Positions 25,128 to 37,100 of a stretch of DNA of 64,000 nt are shown here, piece by piece; the first letter of the stretch is position 1, and every line of letters begins with the position of its first letter. The DNA is from Onchidella celtica (taxonomy: Eukaryota; Mollusca; Gastropoda; Systellommatophora; Onchidiidae), in assembly GCA_963931925.1 (NCBI GenBank), contig OZ007569.1, positions 45,235,021-45,299,020 of the forward strand. Direction: 5' to 3'. A program made the position numbers and the translations under genes. The notes below the pieces were generated by a model, which did no database searches, was not told the origin of the DNA, and saw nothing but the letters and a program-made list of their open reading frames with translations.

Positions 25128-28100
25128 CTACAATATATGGTAGTGTATTACATGTATCTGTGCAGGCAACATGAGACTCAGAAAAACTGAATCAGTACTT
25201 GAGAGATACCACTGCACAAACATTTGTCTAATTTTATCATTTTGTACCATTTAATTTCAACTTACTTAAACACTCTCACAGAAATATCAACAAGAAAGAT
25301 ACTAATGTGATGAAATGATCACTCATCACAACATGATTTCTTGTGTCGGTTGAACAAAACTAAAATAAACAGTGTATGAATTTGTCTTGTCTACATTTTC
25401 TACCATATGCACAATTAAAAACAACAAAACAAACAACAACAACAACAAAAATCAATACATCAACACTCCTTTCAGCATTTCCATTTGTCATTTCTGAAAT
25501 CACTCAACTTTAACAACCAAGTTTGGAAACTAAATGTTAATCTCACAACTTGTTTGACTCCCTTTTGATCCTGGCAAATGGACATGAGCAAATTTAATGT
25601 AATGCAAAAGTTTGCCTTCTGGAAAATGTTGAAAATTTCAAAATATGACAAAAACTGAGGTTAAGATATCTTTATTATATTTAGTTTTGAATGTATAGCA
25701 CTTTGCATACTTCAGAAGTGCAATCTGGTTCTGTGAAGACGTTGGATTATGGAATCATGCCATCAAAAACAACAAGCACTTTTGGACACATTTTTTAATT
25801 GTTCAAATCAAATTGTTCAATGTTACTAGGTAATTTTCAGAAAAATAATTCGAATCCACATCATAAACTTCTTCCTCATGCTAGTGTAACTGCAGTAATG
25901 ATTCTATTGTCCTCTTTTCTACACTACACATGAAATTAGCACCCTGAAATGTTCCTAGGTTTGCAATGGTCTTCCTTTAACTTAATGACCAGTTTTCTCA
26001 TAACAATGTACACCCACTCATGGAGGTCTGTAAAGATGCCCCAACCCCCACTGCCCAATTTATATATCCCATCATCATATTGTACCTAGTCCTGCAGAAA
26101 TCCATGGAGTATCAAAGCCCATTCACTTAAAATGAAATGTCAAAAATTTCTGGCCAACCTGGCATGAAAGAGACAAATTCTCCTGGAGACAAAACGTGTA
26201 TTTAAAGACAGGACTTACCACTATCAGCAGGTGGTGCTCGTGTTATTCTTGGCTGAGATTTCTTGTGGGCAAATTCAGGCGTGCTGGCTAACATACAGAA
26301 ACATTAAGGAAGTATCCATAATTTTTTATTATTTGTGAGGTGACTGCATGTTTCCAAAGCTTTTTTGGAGAGTATTTCAAACTTTAACCTGTAAATCACC
26401 CCATTTTACAGCCTGCACTTACAACCAGTGCTTCATGACAGGGTAACAATGATTATATTAAAGATAGGGTAAAATCCATTATATTAACCCCTTGTCTACT
26501 TTGCCTGCAACTGTTTCAGGCTGTCTGATCTCAGTATACTGCCATGCACTCGGAACTGTTCCTGGTCCAATTCGTATGCATTTTTCTTGAGTGATCATAT
26601 GGAGATAAGTCCCGAATTATAATTGTTTTGTATTTCCTAGTTAGTCCGCCTACTTACTTGTGTCAAGGTTAAAGTTATAATTGTCGTGCTGGGTCACGAC
26701 TTGAAGAGACTTGTTTTTTTCACGGTCTCGTTGATTATAACCAGCGTAAATGTCCTTGAACTGTTCTCGTGAACAGTTTGTTTTTGTAACACTTTTTCTT
26801 AGAGATGGAAAGAAAGTGGGGCAAGATAGAATAAATGGATAAGTTAGGAGTGACAGTGCAATCCTCGACCCCGTGATTTTGATGAACTCTTACGAGGGAA
26901 AAGAAGGGGTGAATAAGGAGATAGTTTAAGACGCTTAGTCGCGTTCAGAAATTCGTACATAAAACGTAGAAAGCACGAGGGTTTAGAGATTTTAGTAATG
27001 GTTTTGACATTTTAATTTGACCTTGTCTGTTTCTAGTACAAGGCCGTGACCGACTTCCATGTAGATCTATTAATACTACGAGCTGGGCTCGAATGGATGC
27101 ACCAATCAAATCTAGGCATTTGGACGGTAATTTGCAGCTGGCCGCACAGTATATAAGCGTAGCCATTCCTATGTTCATGACTCCATACAGAAAATTCCAT
27201 CTGTGCAGGCGTCGGCGTGATTCTGCCAGAAGAATCAGAAGACTGTTGTTTTTTTATGTCTATGTCCATTATAGGCATTGAGATGAAGCCATGTGCTCGA
27301 TTATGATTTACCCACTGCTGTTGTCTACTGTTCCCTGATTCCTTATCAGGGACCAAGTGTAAGTGTTTGTCTGTTGATGATTCAACAATGAGCGAGGAGC
27401 TGAACGTAATTTTTCCAGTAGGACAGGATTGCCGCACATTCTAGAAGTGCTACCCAAGAATGCAAGACAAAGATGTATATTAACTTGCAACTAGATCTAG
27501 TATGAATGTTTGGCATACACAACTGTGAATTGGAATTGATTTGTCTGGATGAGGCTGGGGATTGCCAGCCCATCCTAGAGTAGATCTAACTTAACTACGT
27601 CAGTTTGTATTGACGAGCTTGATCCATTATAAGCGGTAGGCACAAATAGCTGAGATGACATTGTCGCCAGAGACATTAGTATATTGCTTGATAGATAGTA
27701 GGCAGACTATATCTGAGAGATAGATAATTCATATTTAATTTGCTAGTGAGTTAGAATGATCTTAATCTTATAGGAATCTAGAGGAGACTTCTAGTGACAT
27801 ATTATTGAATTTTCATTTGATGCTGCTGATGTTGTCTTTTTAGTATGTAAGAGATCTAGACAAAATTGTTAGGATAGTTAAGGTAATTAAATTTGTGGCC
27901 CTGCAGGTCTGTTGATAAAAACTTATTCAGATTGTTATTAGTGTGTGGCATGGTACGAAAGAGTAATTCATAAATACCTCTCGATTTTAAAATGCAGTCA
28001 TAAAACCAGTAACCCAGTACCAGACCCGTAACACTGGAGAGGGACCCCTTAAAGAACTTAAATAACGCCATGCCAATTACATAAATTATTCTTAAAACCT

Positions 28101-31100
28101 ATTGACAGACTTACCCTTAGATCTATTGCATTTTATTCATTATTTAGTATTGCACTTTCATAACATTGTGATTTCAGGTCCTTTTTATTTTATGTTATAG
28201 GCAATTTGTATTAATATAATATTTTGGTTCAATTTCATATGGTGAGCTGATCATCCCATTGACCCGACGACACCGGCGAGGGACACCATTCACCTTAGAG
28301 ATCTACCTATGACAGAAACACATTTTTTTTGGGCTTGGAACGAGCTATGGATTGAGGACATCACCATCTGAATTCCTCAAAAGAAAGTTAAGTGAACCAT
28401 CTCATTGTCAGTCTTGAGGAGGGCGAGGTACTTTCCGCTCTGTGTTTCCAGGCTTTTTTCCCTTTACTATATGTTTAGTTTAAGAGCGGGAGGTTGGTTG
28501 GGGTCATAGTATAGCATATCTTCTTTGCCATTACGAAGGATATTGGAGTGCCTTGGTGGCTATTGATAACTCGGGGGGATTTGCTTCACTGTGAATAGTT
28601 CTATTAGGGATCCATTATTCGTATAGATTGTGGCGTTTCTCTTGCTTCCTCACATTTCTTTAGGAAGATGTCTCTCCTGTCTTTTTCTTAAACTTTCTGT
28701 AATATAAGTTAGGACTTGTAGGGTCTGTTATCGTTCGTCTTTCTTGTGAGTCTAGCGTCCTGTTTAGTGTATGTTTTTTTTTTTCCCTTCCTTATAAACT
28801 TTAAACTAGTATACTAACATTGCTATGTTTACAATATATGCCTGAGGTGTTTCACGTGCTAAAACCACGTTGAATTGTAATCTGGTATTGATATGTGAGA
28901 GAGAGAGAGATAATAAATTTTTGGTCACGTGCTAATTTCACGTCGAATATAGAGAGTATATTTTTGCAGTGGTAACAGACGACACTGCGTGTGCGCGTTT
29001 TAAGAAGAGAGAGATATTTCAAATTTGTCGCGTTGAGAGAGAGATATATTTTTGATTCGTCGCATTGAGAGAGCGATACATTTTTGACAGTGATAACAGA
29101 GGACACTGGTTCGTCGCGTTGAGAGAGACATAAATTTTGAGAGTGATCACTCAAGACACTGATTTGTCGCATTGAAGGCGATACATATATATTTTATTGC
29201 AGTGGGAGCAACGGATAGACGGCACTGCCTTACTAGTATTCATATTCAGAGAGAGAGAGATAAAATTTTTGCAGGGGAAGTGACACTGCCTGCAATTTAC
29301 AGAGAGAGATAGAACGTTTTTTTTCGCGAAGCAGTGCTAACGTAGGACACTGAATTAATATTGAGAGAGAGTAACTGTTATAGATAATATAATTGATACC
29401 GCGATATACCGTAACATTAGGGAAATACTTACTAATTGTGCACACACTAGCGTGCCAGTGTTTTGATTCTATAAGAATCTATACGGGTAACAGATTTTAA
29501 TACACATTATGGCCGAGTTTCTAAAATACATTGACTCTGCCAAGGCTCTGGGTATACCAGAAGAAGAACGCGCCTCGTGGTGCGAACGACAAGTACAGCA
29601 GGACCGAGACCGTGAGGATCGGTTAGCAGCAAGAGAGAGAGAAAAAGAAGAAAGAGAAAGAGAAAGAGAAAAAGAAAGAGAGAGAGAAAAGGAAAGAGAA
29701 AGAGAACGAGAAAAAGAGGCTGTAGAGAGAGAAAAAAGGGAGCATGAACTCGCAATCAAGAAATTAGAGCGAGAATCGCTCATAGCCCCCACTGCTGCCA
29801 GCAATACATATGCTACAAAACCGAAGCTTCCGACGTTTAATGAAAAACTCGACCGGATCGACGCATATTTGCATCGGTTCGAGCTACACGCTAAATGCGT
29901 CGGATGGCAGCAGGCGATGTACAGTTCATGCCTGTCTAATTTACTAACAGGTAAGGCTCTAGAAGTATTTCATAGCCTCAAAGTAGAGGATGCCAACGAC
30001 TATGACAAGCTTAAAACAGCACTGCTTAAGCGATTCCAGCATACCGAGGATGGCTTTCATCAGAGATTTCGCGCATGTAAACCTGAGCCATCTGAAAATT
30101 TCTCAACTTATGTGAATCGGCTGAAACATTACTTAGATCGCTGGATCGAGCTCGCGAACGTGACTACCGGAAATTATTTTCAACTTTATGATTTGGTCTT
30201 AAAAGACCAAATCTATACGGCATGTCATTCCGATTTGGTTGCCCACCTTAAAGAGAGGGCACCGACATCCTCTGAAGAAATCACATCGTGCGCGGAACGT
30301 TATGCGTCCGCCCACCCAAATCGTCCTTTGGCAAAGCCTTCAACTACAGCACCGTGTTATGCCAACGTGGGCAAAGGAGCGCCAACCGGACACGATCGTT
30401 CAAGGCCGACTCGTCGTCAGGCCCCAAATCCGCGCTCTCAATCAGAGCCGCCTTTTTTTAGACAGAGGGATTTTCCGAATCGAAGTAATTTATCCCCGCG
30501 TCGAGGATACCAGAGCTATTCTTTTTACGAGCCTCGTCCATATTATCGTGGCAACTATCCAGGCCAACAATATAACCGGCCTCAGGGACCGCCGCGACGA
30601 GTGCATTTGGATAATAATCATGATTATGATAGACCGCAGAGTCTTCCTTATCGTGGAAACGATCCTCATCGTATTATGTGTTTTAGGTGTAATAGGGTAG
30701 GCCACATACAAAAATTTTGTACCGTCAAAATGGAAGCGGCAAATGCCTGCTCTGTGCAATCTACACCCTATACAGATGTTGGTTATACTAATAAATCTTC
30801 ATCGCAATCAAAAGCTATTCCAGTCATGTCCGCCCTACATGAACTGGGTGAATTAACATTTTACCAGGGCCGCGTGAACGCGATTCGCGCTTCTGTTCTA
30901 CGTGACTCCGGATGCACGGCTATCGGCGTTCGGCAGTCACTAGTCCGTCCAACACAATTTTTGGATAAGGATGTAACTTGTATTACTTTTGGCGGATCTG
31001 TAGAGCGATTCCGTCTTGCAGAAGTTTATATTGATACACCTTTTCTCACAGGTATTGTTACCGCATGTGTACTGCCTAATCCGGTGGCTGATGTAATCAT

Positions 31101-34100
31101 AGGGAATGTACCTCAAGTAAATAAGTTTCCTATCGGTAACTTGGAAATTTGGACTGAGGATGAAAGTGTTGCTTGTGCGACAACACGCCTACAATCGAGT
31201 CGACGAGCAGACAGTGCATTGAGTAATCCTACTATTGAAGTGAACATAACGTCTAGTGCATTCCATGATGAGCAACAGTCAGACCCCACATTGAAACATT
31301 TGTTTACTAAAGTTGATCCTACAGCGCCGGATACCTCTAAGTTTCTTATTAAAGATGACTTATTATATCGTAATTTTCGGAATAAGCGAGAGGCCGTTAT
31401 GCAGCTTGTAGTACCAAGATCTTTTCGTCGCGACATTATTCGTCTCGCGCATGACACTTCCTTGGCGGGTCACCAAGGAAAGGCCAGAACTAAGTCTCGA
31501 ATACTATCGCAATTTTTTTGGCCCAGTATTTACGCAGATGTAAACCGGTTCGTATCAACATGTGACGTATGTCAGAGACGTACTCCTAAAGGGAGAGCAT
31601 CGCGGGCTCCTCTGCAGGAGATGCCTATGGTCTCCAGACCCTTTGAGCGCGTTGCCGTAGATATAGTTGGGCCTCTACACAAGTCAGACAGAGGACATCG
31701 TTTTATACTTTCTGTCATTGACTACGCAACCCGTTGGCCAGAGGCCATCCCACTAAAAGACATTTCAGCCGATCATGTGGCTGAAGCGCTTATTACTATT
31801 TTTTCGCGTCTTGGATTTCCGGTTGAAATTTTATCAGACAGAGGTCCACAGTTTACCTCTGACCTTTTTAAGAAAGTCTTGGAATTGGTAGGGATTAAAC
31901 AAAGATTGACATCTCCATACCACCCACAGTCTAATGGCTGCTGTGAACGGTGGAATGCTACCATGAAAACTATGCTTGCGCGAGTTTCGGCCGACAAGCC
32001 GAGTGATTGGGATCGACAACTCCCCGCTATTCTCTTTGCATACCGAGAACTACCGAACGCATCGACGGGTTTTTCCCCCTTCGAATTATTGTATGGTCGC
32101 AAGCCGCGTGGGCCAATGGCCATACTCCGTGATTTATTCGCCGGATCAGACACCGACGATAACGATACGCGGTCTGCATATCAATATGTTGTAGACTTGC
32201 GCCATCGAATTCTTAACGCATGTCAGCTCGCACAAAAATCTTCTGCGGCGCATGCGAGTCTTTATAAACTATATCGTGATCAAGGTAGCCGATTGCGAAC
32301 CTTGGCCGTCGGAGACCAAACTCTTGTTCTCCTTCCGGAGACGAAAAATAAACTCCTTCTTACATGGAAGGGACCTTTTAAAGTCCTAAAGAGACTTTCT
32401 CGAGTAAATTATCTTATCAAGATTCGGGGACAGGACAAAGTCTTCCATATAAATATGTTAAAGCAGTACCTGTCCGACGATGATAATCGTCAGAATAATC
32501 GCCGAAATGTGGTTGCTCAGGCCAATGCGGCCTTAGTTTCAGTTGACGATGATGATCCTATTAAGATAGAGCATTCAATCCCCGCACTGCAATCTTCTGA
32601 AAATACGTCGGATGTAAATATAAATCCAGATCTGTCTGAATCGCAAAGACAAGATATAAGAGATTTGCTTAACGAGTTTACTACAGTCTTTACTGATCTA
32701 CCAGGTAATACTTCATTGGTACATCATGTTATAAGATTAAAGACGGATATACCCGTCTTTGTTAAACCATACCCGCGTCCGCTGCACGCACAGGAGACTA
32801 TAATAACCGAGGTACGTAACATGTTTCACCTGGGAGTGATAGAGCGATCGACGAGCCCATATAACTCACCCATCGTCTTAGTGAAAAAAAAAGATGATAC
32901 AGTCCGTTTTTGTATTGACTATCGTAGACTTAATGAGGTTACGATATATGACGCTGAACCGATTCCCAACCAGGAGAATCTTTTTGCGCAGTTAGCGAGG
33001 GCAACGATTTTTTCTAAAATTGATCTTTCCAAAGGCTATTGGCAAATTCCGCTTGATGAGAATAGCAAGCAATATACCGCTTTTCAGACCCCGTTGGGTC
33101 TTATGCAGTGGCGCTATATGCCTTTCGGATTAGTTACAGCCCCTGCCACTTTCGCCCGTATGATGACAATATTGCTCCAGAATATGAATTCCGTGTTGTC
33201 GTATTTTGACGACATTTGTATTTATGAAACCAATTGGTCGGGCCACCTCGCAGCCCTACGACAAGTTTTTATTGCTCTTCGTCGAGCTGGCCTTACGGCG
33301 AAACCCAGTAAAGTGTTTTTAGGATATAATGAAATTAATTTTCTGGGCCATACAATTGCCCACGGCGTTCAGACCCCTGATGACAAGAAGATAACTACCA
33401 TCTTAAAGCTCCAACCCCCTCGAACTAAGAAAGAAGTTCGTAGTTTATTGGGCTTTCTTAACTATTATAGGAAGTTCATTCCAAATTTTTCTTCGCTTAC
33501 AGCTCCGTTGTCGGACCTCACAAGAAAGAATTTTCCTAATAAAGTGAAATGGACAACCGAATGTGCTGATACACTTCGTACCGTTCAACGATTGTTTTCC
33601 ACTTCCCCCATTCTCATACTTCCAGATATAAACCAAATATTTATTGTCCGCACTGATGCGTCGGACAAGGGATTAGGAGCTGTGTTGTTACAGGAACGAG
33701 ACGATACCTTGCGGCCATGTCTATACGCCAGCCGCAAGTTGCTAGATAGGGAATGCCGCTATGCAATTATTGAGCGAGAGTGCCTCGCTATCATTTTTGC
33801 TGTAAACGCATTTTCGCGATATCTACTCATGTCGAGTTTATAATTGAAACGGACCATCGTCCGTTGTTATTCTTGAAGGCTAACAGGGCTAAAAATGCTC
33901 GATTAACGAGGTGGAGTCTTGCACTCCAGGAATACCAGTTTGTTATCCGGGCTATCCCTGGCGGTGACAATTCCCAAGCTGATGTTTTGTCACGTCTAAT
34001 TTAGTTTCCTATTAAAGAGTGTTGTGTCTTCTATTGGGGTTGGATAGTACTTTTCCCCCTCAATTCTAGACGGTGGATGGATTCACATTTATCTTGTTCA

Positions 34101-37100
34101 TTACTTTATGAACCAATTTTACAATCCTTTTTTTTTGTGAATATCCTCTTTCCACCAGCGTCATTCCGGACTGTGACCTGAACTTCTGACAAACCTGACG
34201 CCCTTGTCAGCGGGTCAATGAGATGGAGACATGGCAAACCAAGCTACCAGAGCTACTGCTGCCATTGGATACCACAGTATTTTAATTAACAATATATTGT
34301 TTGTGAATGTGTATATAAGCAGCAATTATGTGTGTTGACTAGATAATTATGAGCCTATTCCGTCAGTAAGGCCTGATTGTTTGATTGTAGTTATACTTTA
34401 AACCAGCAGTATACAGTGATATACTCATTGTTATTATAAATGTTCGTGAGAAGTTTGATTGTGTGCAGTAAGAATATTTCGATAGACTAGATTCTATAGA
34501 ACGTGGCATCAATAATTGTATGCGTTTTGTCCATCCAATATGCACGTTCTTAGTTAGATTTTTTGTTCTTAAGCTTAAGGCTGTCTTTTCTACAGTAGTA
34601 CTTGAGCCCCCACCACAATAACTTTGTGGTTTCTTGGATCCTATCGTGTAAATTTTTCTTAAAATTTCCACTGGGGTGGGGGATGTCAAGGTTAAAGTTA
34701 TAATTGTCGTGCTGGGTCACGACTTGAAGAGACTTGTTTTTTCACGGTCTCGTTGATTATAACCAGCGTAAATGTCCTTGAACTGTTCTCGTGAACAGTT
34801 TGTTTTTGTAACACTTTTTCTTAGAGATGGAAAGAAAGTGGGGCAAGATAGAATAAATGGATAAGTTAGGAGTGACAGTGCAATCCTCGACCCCGTGATT
34901 TTGATGAACTCTTACGAGGGAAGAGAAGGGGTGAATAAGGAGATAGTTTAAGACGCTTAGTCGCGTTCAGAAATTCGTACATAAAACGTAGAAAGCACGA
35001 GGGTTTAGAGATTTTAGTAATGGTTTTGACATTTTAATTTGACCTTGTCTGTTTCTAGTACAAGGCCGTGACCGACTTCCATGTAGATCTATTAATACTA
35101 CGAGCTGGGCTCGAATGGATGCACCAATCAAATCTAGGCATTTGGACGGTAATTTGCAGCTGGCCGCACAGTATATAAGCGTAGCCATTCCTATGTTCAT
35201 GACTCCATACAGAAAATTCCATCTGTGCAGGCGTCGGCGTGATTCTGCCAGAAGAATCAGAAGACTGTTGTTTTTTTATGTCTATGTCCATTATAGGCAT
35301 TGAGATGAAGCCATGTGCTCGATTATGATTTACCCACTGCTGTTGTCTACTGTTCCCTGATTCCTTATCAGGGACCAAGTGTAAGTGTTTGTCTGTTGAT
35401 GATTCAACAATGAGCGAGGAGCTGAACGTAATTTTTCCAGTAGGACAGGATTGCCGCACATTCTAGAAGTGCTACTCAAGAATGCAAGACAAAGATGTAT
35501 ATTAACTTGCAACTAGATCTAGTATGAATGTTTGGCATACACAACTGTGAATTGGAATTGATTTGTCTGGATGAGGCTGGGGATTGCCAGCCCATCCTAG
35601 AGTAGATCTAACTTAACTACGTCAGTTTGTATTGACGAGCTTGATCCATTATAAGCGGTAGGCACAAATAGCTGAGATGACATTGTCGCCAGAGACATTA
35701 GTATATTGCTTGATAGATAGTAGGCAGACTATATCTGAGAGATAGATAATTCATATTTAATTTGCTAGTGAGTTAGAATGATCTTAATCTTATAGGAATC
35801 TAGAGGAGACTTCTAGTGACATATTATTGAATTTTCATTTGATGCTGCTGATGTTGTCTTTTTAGTATGTAAGAGATCTAGACAAAATTGTTAGGATAGT
35901 TAAGGTAATTAAATTTGTGGCCCTGCAGGTCTGTTGATAAAAACTTATTCAGATTGTTATTAGTGTGTGGCATGGTACGAAAGAGTAATTCATAAATACC
36001 TCTCGATTTTAAAATGCAGTCATAAAACCAGTAACCCAGTACCAGACCCGTAACAACTTGCGTCATTTGCGTGTACTTTGAAAGTGTGGGATTTATGGTG
36101 TGTAATTTTTGACATTTGCTTGTTTTGTCCCCTTTTGCAGCCGGCATATGTGAGTGTGCATGGGAAAACCCAGCATAAGTCGGCAGAGCTGATTTTGAGA
36201 AAAACGGCTTTGAAGTGAAAATATGGGTCCGACACAAACTTCCAACTTGGCTGTTGTTTAGGGGACCGTGGCATGTTACAGGATAAACTGTAGACGAGCA
36301 GTGAACACTACTCACTATGATCTTTATAACGGCTTTGTAATTAGACTACGGTCTTCTAACAAGATCCAAAAACGTCCGACTTGGCTGTTGTTAGGGGACC
36401 GTGGCATGTTACAGGGTAAACCGTAGATGAGCAGTGAACACTACTCACTATGATCCCTATAACTGCTTAGTTATTAGACTACGGTCTCCTAACAGCAATC
36501 ACTCCAATATTACTTGGTCAATTAGCTATTGCCACTTATAGGATTAAATGCCGTTTTCTCAAAATCTTGTTTTAGGGGGGTCTCTGACTTCAATTTATCA
36601 GAAATGTCTTGTCTTTTAATATATGTACAAATCTCAAAATCTCATGTTGCCGACTTATGCCGGGTTTTCTCATGCACACTCACATATGAGTGGAAATCTG
36701 TGTGGCAGGCAAGGGGTTAAAGATAGGGTAAATTTGATTATATTAAGCCATGCACTGAACTTGGGTACAACCAGTAAAACTTCAAATAAGTTTGATGATT
36801 TTAACTTCATTAATACACTTGTAACAGCAAAAAGGATATTGTTTGGCCAACTTTCCATTGGGTGGACGATCAGCTTTTTTTGTGTTGAGGGGCTGAAAAG
36901 GAAGAGAAAAACAAACGTGATCAAAAGAGATTCAAAGTAAACAACAGTATACGCACTGATCAAGCAAAAACAAACCTGAACCAGTGAATACAGATTCCAG
37001 TAATTTAGCACAGTATGTGAGATCACAGAAACAAACTTTGAGCCCTTTCCTCTCACAAACCCAGAGTAATGTTTAACCTCTTATGCATGGTGTATATCGT

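Larger units (their letters stand above)
26661..36055 (+). mobile_element. Ty3/gypsy LTR retrotransposon, Gmr1-like, nearly whole
   Basis: TGT...ACA ends and a 5-bp target duplication ACTTG (26656-26660 and 36056-36060). LTRs 26661-28033 and 34684-36055 differ by about two substitutions and one single-base gap, so the insertion is very recent. It holds a primer site, long structured leader, gag-pol in the order gag, protease, integrase, RT, RNase H, and a polypurine tract. It looks nearly whole, with about one break. It lies antisense to CCDC61 in intron 12, inside a MITE. Confidence 0.95.
26488..36716. mobile_element. piggyBac-like MITE, split by an LTR element
   Basis: TTAA on each side (26484-26487, 36717-36720) and ends CCCCTTGTCTAC... 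/ ...GCAGGCAAGGGG, about 12 bp alike allowing a gap. Without the LTR element it is about 830 bp. It has a subterminal inverted repeat around CATATGTGAGTGTGCATG (36146-36240 and 36541-36690). Assignment to piggyBac rests on the TTAA duplication and CCC start only. Confidence 0.6.

Noticed and set aside
26945-27437. Minus-strand frames of 77 and 134 codons, repeated at 34967-35459
   Set aside because: They are LTR sequence of the second element, present twice because the LTR is.
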